Shown here: piece after piece, positions 58,933 to 64,000 of the stretch | How positions within the stretch are numbered: the stretch's first letter is position 1 | How the letters are laid out: every line of letters begins with the position of its first letter | NCBI RefSeq assembly: GCF_029051725.1 | Contig: NZ_JAACFU010000003.1 | Location: 62,001-126,000 of the forward strand | DNA: 64,000 bases | Source of the DNA: Bradyrhizobium sp. CSS354 | GTDB lineage: Bacteria > Pseudomonadota > Alphaproteobacteria > Rhizobiales > Xanthobacteraceae | Reading direction: 5' to 3' | The notes under the pieces: model-generated | Database searches by the model: none | What the model was told of the DNA's origin: nothing | The model's input: the letters and a program-made list of their open reading frames with translations, nothing else | Position numbers and translations under genes: made by a program

Positions 58933-60186
58933 TCAGATCGCATCCGGGAACTCGCCCATGGCCGCGTCCAGCCGCGCCTTGCGGCGGCGGGCAAAGGACG
59001 CCAGCGAGAGCACGGCGAGACCGAGTGCTACCGGTGGGAACACCACCATGTTCACTGCGGACCAGCCGTAACTGGCGAGCAATTGGCCGGACGAGAACGA
59101 GCCGATCGCCATCATGCCGAACACCAGGAAATCGTTGAAGGCCTGCACCTTGTTGCGCTCCTGCGGCCGGTGCGTCTCCAAGACCAGCGCTGAGGCGCCG
59201 ATGAAGGAGAAATTCCAGCCGATACCGAGCACGATCAGCGTGGCCCAGAAATGCATCGCGGTGATGCCGGACAGGCCGATGCCGGCCGCGCCGGCCTCCA
59301 GCAGCAGACCGGCGGCAACGACCTTCCGCGCGCCGAAGCGGGCAATCAGCGCGCCGGTGAAGAAGCTCGGCCCGTACATGGCGACGATGTGCCATTGAAT
59401 GCCGAAATTGGAATCGGAAACGCTCAAGCCGCACAGCTTCATGGCGAGCGGCGCCGAGGTCATCACCAGATTCATCATGGGATAGGAGATGACGCCGCAG
59501 AGCGCCGCCGCAATGAAGCGCGGCTGGGTCACGATGTCGAGCAGCGGCCGCCCGCCGCGAAGATCGGCCGGTGCCGGCTTCGGCATGTCGACCCCGGCGA
59601 CGATGCCCATCGCGATGAGCGCGACAGCAGCCTGGACCAGGAAGCTGAAGGCGAACAGATAGGGCTGCCAGACATCCATGGTCCATTGCACGAGCTGCGG
59701 ACCGAGCACGCCGGCGAACACGCCGCCCGCCATCACCCAGGACACCGCCTTGGGCCGGTACGCCGCGCTGGCGCCGTCGGCGGCAGCGAAGCGATAGGAC
59801 TGCGCCACCGCGCCGTAGAGGCCGCCGAGAAAAGTCGCCAGACAGAACAACGGAAACGAAGCGTGCAGGATGGCGAAACAGCCGAGCAAACCGGTCAGCG
59901 CGCCCAGACCGGTGCCGACGATGAAAGCGACGCGGCGGCCGAAGCGGCGCGAGATCGCGCCGGTCGGCAGCGTGCCGGCGGCGAGGCCGAGCACATACAT
60001 CGAGATCGGCACGGTCGCGAACGAGACGTCGGGCGCGAGCGTCGCGCCGACGATCGCGCCGGTGGCGAAGATCACGGCAGAGTTGGCGCCGGTCAGCGCC
60101 TGCGCGGCGGCAAGGCGCACAACATTGCCGCGCACGCGGGCGTCGGCGGCGATCTCATTGGCTGCAGTCACATCCAGCATCGGCAT
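58933..60186 (-). CDS. MFS transporter
   Basis: A 417-aa polytopic protein if begun at ATG 60186 (GGCGGA upstream); in-frame ATGs at 60180 and 60204 and a TTG at 60228 are alternatives. The MFS loop motif reads 'GAISRRFGRRVAFIVGTGLG' between helices 2 and 3. The helix 1 start 'AQALTGANSAVIFATGAIVG' resembles YfcJ/riboflavin-type MFS proteins. Co-oriented with the neighbouring MFS gene 141 nt away. No substrate clue. Confidence 0.85.
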   Translation of the reverse strand: MPMLDVTAANEIAADARVRGNVVRLAAAQALTGANSAVIFATGAIVGATLAPDVSFATVPISMYVLGLAAGTLPTGAISRRFGRRVAFIVGTGLGALTGLLGCFAILHASFPLFCLATFLGGLYGAVAQSYRFAAADGASAAYRPKAVSWVMAGGVFAGVLGPQLVQWTMDVWQPYLFAFSFLVQAAVALIAMGIVAGVDMPKPAPADLRGGRPLLDIVTQPRFIAAALCGVISYPMMNLVMTSAPLAMKLCGLSVSDSNFGIQWHIVAMYGPSFFTGALIARFGARKVVAAGLLLEAGAAGIGLSGITAMHFWATLIVLGIGWNFSFIGASALVLETHRPQERNKVQAFNDFLVFGMMAIGSFSSGQLLASYGWSAVNMVVFPPVALGLAVLSLASFARRRKARLDAAMGEFPDAI

Positions 60187-60397
60187 TTCCGCCCCAACGG
60201 GCATTCGAGGGGCTTCAAAGGCTTTCAAGGGCTCGCTTGATTCCCGGCACTATGGCGGGGCGCGGGAGGGCGGGCAACCGGCGCAAACGGGCGCAGGCCA
60301 TGTCTCTGACGCAATCGGGCCGATGATAATGGGCCGCGCACTTGACGGCGTGCGCTTGATCAAATCCTATCCGCCGCGACCTTCCGGAGTTTCGTTC

Positions 60398-62464
60398 ATG
60401 TCCGTCGACGACAGGCCTACGCTCAGCGCTCCCGACGACGATCCCTGGCTCTGGCTGGAGGAGATCGAAGGCAAGCAGGGGCTCGATTTCGTCACGCGAC
60501 AGAACAGCTTGACGCTCGACGCGTTCGGCGGAGCGGCCTTCGCGCGCGACCGCGATATCCTCGCGGCGATCTACGATCGTCCGGACAACATTCCTTATGT
60601 CAGCCGCCGCGGCGACGACCTGCACAATCTCTGGAAGGACGCCACCAACCCGCGCGGCCTGTGGCGGAAGACTTCGCTTGCGGAGTTTCGCAAACCGCAT
60701 CCCACGTGGGAGATCATGCTGGATGTCGACCAGCTCGCCGCGCGCGAAGGCGAGGACTGGCTGCTGAGCGGCATCACCACCCAGAAGGGAAGCGCGCGCG
60801 CCATTTTGAGCCTGTCGCGCGGCGGCAGCGACGCCGTCACCTTGCGGGAATTCGACCTCGACACCAAGAGTTTCGTTGCGGACGGATTTGCGCTATCGGA
60901 AGCCAAGGGCGGCGCCGATTGGCTCGATGCCGACACGCTGCTGCTGTCGAGCGCCCATGGCGAAGGCATGGCGACGAGTTCGGGATATTCGCGGACGGTT
61001 CGCCTGTGGCGGCGCGGCGAGCCTGTCGATCAGGCGCAAACGATCATCGAGACCACGGCCGATCATATGGCGATCTCGGGACTGGTCGACGACACCGCTG
61101 CGGCCCCACGCAGCTGGATCGTGGACCAAATCGATTTCTTCAATCATGCGCTCTGGCTGCGCGATGCAGACGGCACGACGACGAAGCTCGATCTGCCGAC
61201 CGGCATCTGGTTGCAGGCGCATGGCGACTGGTTCGCGATGAAGCTGCGCGAAGCCTGGTCGATCGAGGGCAGAACCTATGCCGCCGACACCGTGCTCGGC
61301 ATGTCGCTCTCGGCGTTCTTGGCCGGCAGCCGCGATTTCGCGGTGCTGTTCGAGCCGGAACCTCGCCGCGCTTTGCAAGGTCTGTTCTGGACGGGAGGAA
61401 AGCTGGTGCTGTCGATCCTCGACGAGCTCCAGCCGCAATTCGAGATCTGCACGCCGTCCGCCACAAGCTGGAGCCGCGCGTCACTCGGCGGCCTGCCGCA
61501 GATCGGCGTCGTCGACATCTGGCCGCTGGATCGCCATCCCTCCGAGAGCAATGGCGACTTGCTTGCCAACGTGCAGGATCCGCTGACGCCGCCGTCGCTG
61601 CTGCTGATGGAGCGCGGCGTCGCGAGCCCGACCGTGTTGAAGCAGGCGCCGAAAACATTCACCTCCGACGATCTCGTGGTGACCCAGCACGAGGCGATCT
61701 CGATCGACGGCGAGCGCATTCCCTATGTGCAGACCGGCCCCAGCGGCGAGACCGGCGATGCACCGGTCTATATGAGCGCCTATGGCGGCTTCGCCCATTC
61801 GGTGAAGCCGTATTACAACGCATCGCTGGGCAAGCTGTGGCTGGAGCGCGGAGGCACGACGGTGCAGGCGAATTTGCGCGGCGGCGGCGAATTCGGCACA
61901 CGCTGGCACGATGCCGGCCGGCTCGCCGGCAAGAAATTGTCGCACGACGATTTCGCCGCCGTTGCCGCCGATCTCGTCCGCCGCGGCGTGACGACAGCAA
62001 AGCGCATCGCCGCGCAGGGTGGATCGAACGGCGGCATCCTCATCACCAACATGCTGGTGCGATACCCCGATCGTTTCGGCGCGCTGTTCTGCACCATCCC
62101 GCTGATCGACATGCGCCGCTACACGAAGCTGCTCGCCGGCGCGAGCTGGATCGCGGAATATGGCGATCCCGACAAGCCTGAGGAGTGGGACTGGCTGAAG
62201 ACCTACTCCGCCTATCACAACGTCAAGGCCGGCCAGCCCTATCCGCCGATCCTGATCGCCACCACGCGGCGCGACGACCGTGTCCATCCCGGGCATGCGC
62301 GCAAGATGGCGGCAAAGCTCCAGGCCATGGGCTACGAGGCCTGGTTTTACGAGCCTGAAGCGGGCGGCCACGGCTACGGCAAGGACAACAAGGAGCGCGC
62401 GGGGTTCGAGGTGATTGGTTTTCGGTTTTTGAAAGACAAGATCGGGTGGAAGGACGAGGGCTAG
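60398..62464 (+). CDS. Prolyl oligopeptidase-family serine peptidase (S9A)
   Basis: The start at ATG 60398 has CGGAG upstream; the product then begins 'MSVDDRPTLSAPDDDPWLWL', as usual for this family. The 688-aa protein has an N-terminal beta-propeller (about 70-410) and a C-terminal hydrolase domain with nucleophile Ser in 'AAQGGSNGGILITN', Asp in 'TRRDDRVHPGHA' and His in 'EAGGHGYGKDN'. It should cleave short peptides and is probably cytoplasmic, as no signal peptide is seen. Confidence 0.9.
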   Translation: MSVDDRPTLSAPDDDPWLWLEEIEGKQGLDFVTRQNSLTLDAFGGAAFARDRDILAAIYDRPDNIPYVSRRGDDLHNLWKDATNPRGLWRKTSLAEFRKPHPTWEIMLDVDQLAAREGEDWLLSGITTQKGSARAILSLSRGGSDAVTLREFDLDTKSFVADGFALSEAKGGADWLDADTLLLSSAHGEGMATSSGYSRTVRLWRRGEPVDQAQTIIETTADHMAISGLVDDTAAAPRSWIVDQIDFFNHALWLRDADGTTTKLDLPTGIWLQAHGDWFAMKLREAWSIEGRTYAADTVLGMSLSAFLAGSRDFAVLFEPEPRRALQGLFWTGGKLVLSILDELQPQFEICTPSATSWSRASLGGLPQIGVVDIWPLDRHPSESNGDLLANVQDPLTPPSLLLMERGVASPTVLKQAPKTFTSDDLVVTQHEAISIDGERIPYVQTGPSGETGDAPVYMSAYGGFAHSVKPYYNASLGKLWLERGGTTVQANLRGGGEFGTRWHDAGRLAGKKLSHDDFAAVAADLVRRGVTTAKRIAAQGGSNGGILITNMLVRYPDRFGALFCTIPLIDMRRYTKLLAGASWIAEYGDPDKPEEWDWLKTYSAYHNVKAGQPYPPILIATTRRDDRVHPGHARKMAAKLQAMGYEAWFYEPEAGGHGYGKDNKERAGFEVIGFRFLKDKIGWKDEG

Positions 62465-62490
62465 CGTTTGCGGGGCTGACGTTTCCGCAT

Positions 62491-62575
62491 CGTCATGGCC
62501 GGGCTTGACCCGGCCATCCACGCCTTGGCTGGTGCACGAAGAACGTGGATGCCCGGGACAAGCCCGGGCATGACG
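62491..62575. repeat. Palindromic intergenic repeat, family D
   Basis: Arms CGTCATGGCCGGGCTTGACC and GACAAGCCCGGGCATGACG, between convergent peptidase and methyltransferase genes. Confidence 0.8.
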
Positions 62576-62580
62576 ACGTC

Positions 62581-63252
62581 CTATCGCGCGAATACCAAGG
62601 TCAGATTATTCGCCGGCATGTCGATCGTATCGACGAGGCGAAGTCCTGCGCCGCGGGCGAGCGCCTCGACATCGCTGATGTCACGCACGCCCCAGTCGGG
62701 ATTGCCTTCACGCAAGGAGGTGTCGAACACAGCATTGCTGAGCGCGATGTGCTTGCCGCCGCGCTTGAACGGGCCGTAGAGGAACAGCTTGCCGTCGGCC
62801 CGCAAATAGCGGCCGGCGCCGGCGAACAGGCCCTCGGCGACGCTCCATGGCGCGATGTGGATGACATTGGCGCAGAACACGGCGGCAAGACTTGACGGCG
62901 CCTGCCCGCCTTTCATCTCCGGGCACCAGTCGGGGTCGGTGAGATCGATCCGCAGCGGCGAGCGGATGTTTTTCAGGCCTGAATGAACGCGCCAGGCCTC
63001 GATGCTCTTGAGGTGGCGCTGGTTGAGATCGCTGGGCCACCAGATCAGGCCGGGCGTATGACGCGCGAAGTAGACCACGTGCTGGCCGGTTCCGCTGCCG
63101 AGCTCGACCACATTGCCGGTGCAGCCGGCGAGATGCTGTTCCAGTGCCGCCCAGAGCGGCTCGTGATTGCGATGAAATGCCGGTGCGTCGAGCCGCCCAT
63201 CGGACTCGACCCGACCGCCATCCCTGCCGAATTCGACGACATATTCAGCCAA
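62581..63252 (-). CDS. DUF938-family SAM-dependent methyltransferase-like protein
   Basis: A 223-aa protein with SAM motif 'VVELGSGTGQHVVYFARH', the DUF938 start 'APAFHRNHEPLWAALEQHL' and 'LYGPFKRGGKHIALSNAVFD'. The fold is that of class I methyltransferases, but the substrate of the family is unknown to me. It is divergent from soxX across a 259-bp gap. Confidence 0.87.
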   Translation of the reverse strand: MAEYVVEFGRDGGRVESDGRLDAPAFHRNHEPLWAALEQHLAGCTGNVVELGSGTGQHVVYFARHTPGLIWWPSDLNQRHLKSIEAWRVHSGLKNIRSPLRIDLTDPDWCPEMKGGQAPSSLAAVFCANVIHIAPWSVAEGLFAGAGRYLRADGKLFLYGPFKRGGKHIALSNAVFDTSLREGNPDWGVRDISDVEALARGAGLRLVDTIDMPANNLTLVFAR

Positions 63253-63511
63253 GTGAGGTCCCCTTGAAAAAACGAGAACGCGTTGAAAACAGGTTGAGCG
63301 GCAAAACGCTCAGGAAACAGCCGGCCCGCGCCACGGCCCTAAACTCTCGGGCCAAATCGGCTGAACAAATAATCTCATCAGTTGCAATGGGGAAGATATT
63401 AACTCCATTTTGTCGCGTGCATAGTCTTGATTGTCAGACGGTGCCCTTTGTGCTTTGGAACGCTTCTATTTCGCGATCGAGACCAACGCTATAACGCCTC
63501 GGAATGACGCC

Positions 63512-63865
63512 TTGACCGCCTTTTCCCGGACGCCCGTTCTGTTCATCTTGCTGGCCATTGCCGCCGGCCTCGCCAGCCCGGCGTGGGCGCAGTCCGCTGT
63601 GGCCGACGGCCGGAAACTCGCTTTCGATCGCGGCAAGGGCAATTGCCTGACCTGCCACGTGATCAAGGGTGGCGACCTGCCGGGAACGATCGGGCCGGAA
63701 CTGAAGGACCTCAAGGCCAAATACCCCGATCGCAACGAGCTGGCCGCGATCATCTTCGACGAGACCAAGCGCAATCCGCAGACCATGATGCCGCCGTTCG
63801 GCCGGAACCGGATTTTGACCGAACAGGAGATCAGCGCGATCGTTGATTTCCTGCAGACCCTGTGA
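63512..63865 (+). CDS. soxX: SoxX, monoheme cytochrome c of the thiosulfate-oxidising complex
   Basis: A start at TTG 63512 is inferred: it places a clean signal peptide (cleavage after 'ASPAWAQ') at the N-terminus; upstream in-frame sequence is not signal-like. The 117-aa precursor has the heme motif C45-x2-C48-H49 ('NCLTCH') and axial-ligand Met in 'TMMPPFG'. SoxX pairs with SoxA to attach thiosulfate to SoxYZ in the periplasm. It is followed 32 nt later by soxY, the typical start of a soxXYZA(BCD) operon that runs out of the window. Confidence 0.88.
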   Translation: MTAFSRTPVLFILLAIAAGLASPAWAQSAVADGRKLAFDRGKGNCLTCHVIKGGDLPGTIGPELKDLKAKYPDRNELAAIIFDETKRNPQTMMPPFGRNRILTEQEISAIVDFLQTL

Positions 63866-63897
63866 CTTCAGGCACGAGATTGCCCAGGAGACCCGAG

Positions 63898-64000
63898 ATG
63901 ACCACACTCACCGGCCCTACCGCGACGCGGCGCCTGATCCTTCAGGGCGCAGCCTCGGTCGCGCTGCTCGGCCTCGGCAATCTGCCGTTCGGTGCCGCTC
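63898..64000 (+). CDS. soxY: SoxY, sulfur-carrier subunit (5' end only)
   Basis: ATG 63898 has AGGAG 7 nt upstream. The 34 visible codons (MTTLTGPTATRRLILQGAAS...) form a twin-arginine signal (RRLILQG) as in SoxY, which is exported folded with SoxZ. The gene is cut by the window end, so identification rests on the signal and position after soxX. Confidence 0.8.
   Translation, partial: MTTLTGPTATRRLILQGAASVALLGLGNLPFGAA

Noticed and set aside
63431..63511. Upstream extension of soxX
   Set aside because: The extra 27 codons would bury the signal peptide; the TTG at 63512 gives a standard secreted cytochrome.

Overview
The window looks like chromosomal DNA of a Bradyrhizobium-type alphaproteobacterium (Bradyrhizobium/Rhodopseudomonas group). 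The evidence is the high GC content, a CYP199A-type P450, a LuxI/LuxR pair of BjaI/RpaI type, a sox operon start, very many ABC substrate-binding proteins, and numerous Bradyrhizobium-style intergenic palindromic repeats. No rRNA, tRNA, CRISPR array, transposase or phage gene was seen. Gene assignments rest on motif reading only; no alignment was run.

Layout. 1-5.5 kb: an IclR regulator (cut by the window edge) divergent from a Rieske oxygenase, a glutamine-synthetase-like ligase and two secreted proteins. 5.7-9.0 kb: a livHMGF branched-chain-type importer without its binding protein. 9.3-11.4 kb: a quorum-sensing locus (luxR, luxI and a coupled 72-codon ORF, minus strand) with a strong lux-box-like dyad. 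11.5-20 kb: a LysR regulator, the remnant of a short-chain dehydrogenase, a shikimate/quinate dehydrogenase, a complete HAAT importer and a 3-dehydroshikimate dehydratase. Together these form a module to import shikimate/quinate-type acids and convert them to protocatechuate. 20-28.3 kb: two orphan binding proteins, NADH dehydrogenase II, a CYP199A-type para-substituted-benzoate P450, a MarR regulator and a feruloyl-CoA synthase-like ligase, a phenylpropanoid/methoxybenzoate region.

28.4-39.1 kb is the most interesting block. Allophanate hydrolase (atzF, plus strand) faces an eight-gene minus-strand operon: peptide-type ABC importer (binding protein, two permeases, fused ATPase), AtzG, AtzE, AtzH and a GntR regulator. 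Both transcription units start at near-consensus sigma-54 (-24/-12) promoters about 30 nt upstream of the mRNA start codon region, and a related TTGTRTRCA motif lies near each. This points to a nitrogen-controlled scavenging pathway for a urea- or biuret-like compound. The ring-opening or biuret hydrolase is not in the window, so the true substrate is open.

39.3-47.6 kb: a phosphotransferase-fold protein, then a sugar-type binding protein divergent from a TRAP binding protein followed directly by two histidine kinases and an OmpR-type regulator, with no transporter membrane genes; this looks like a binding-protein-fed signalling system. 48-53.4 kb: an ECF sigma factor surrounded by repeated CCGACGAAAC boxes, a CcdA-like/thioredoxin-like pair, a membrane protein, an L,D-transpeptidase and an orphan amino-acid binding protein. 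53.6-64 kb: a two-subunit-type acyl-CoA dehydrogenase pair, a carboxymuconolactone-decarboxylase-family protein, a VOC dioxygenase-like protein, two MFS transporters, an S9 peptidase, a DUF938 methyltransferase and soxX-soxY (cut by the window end).
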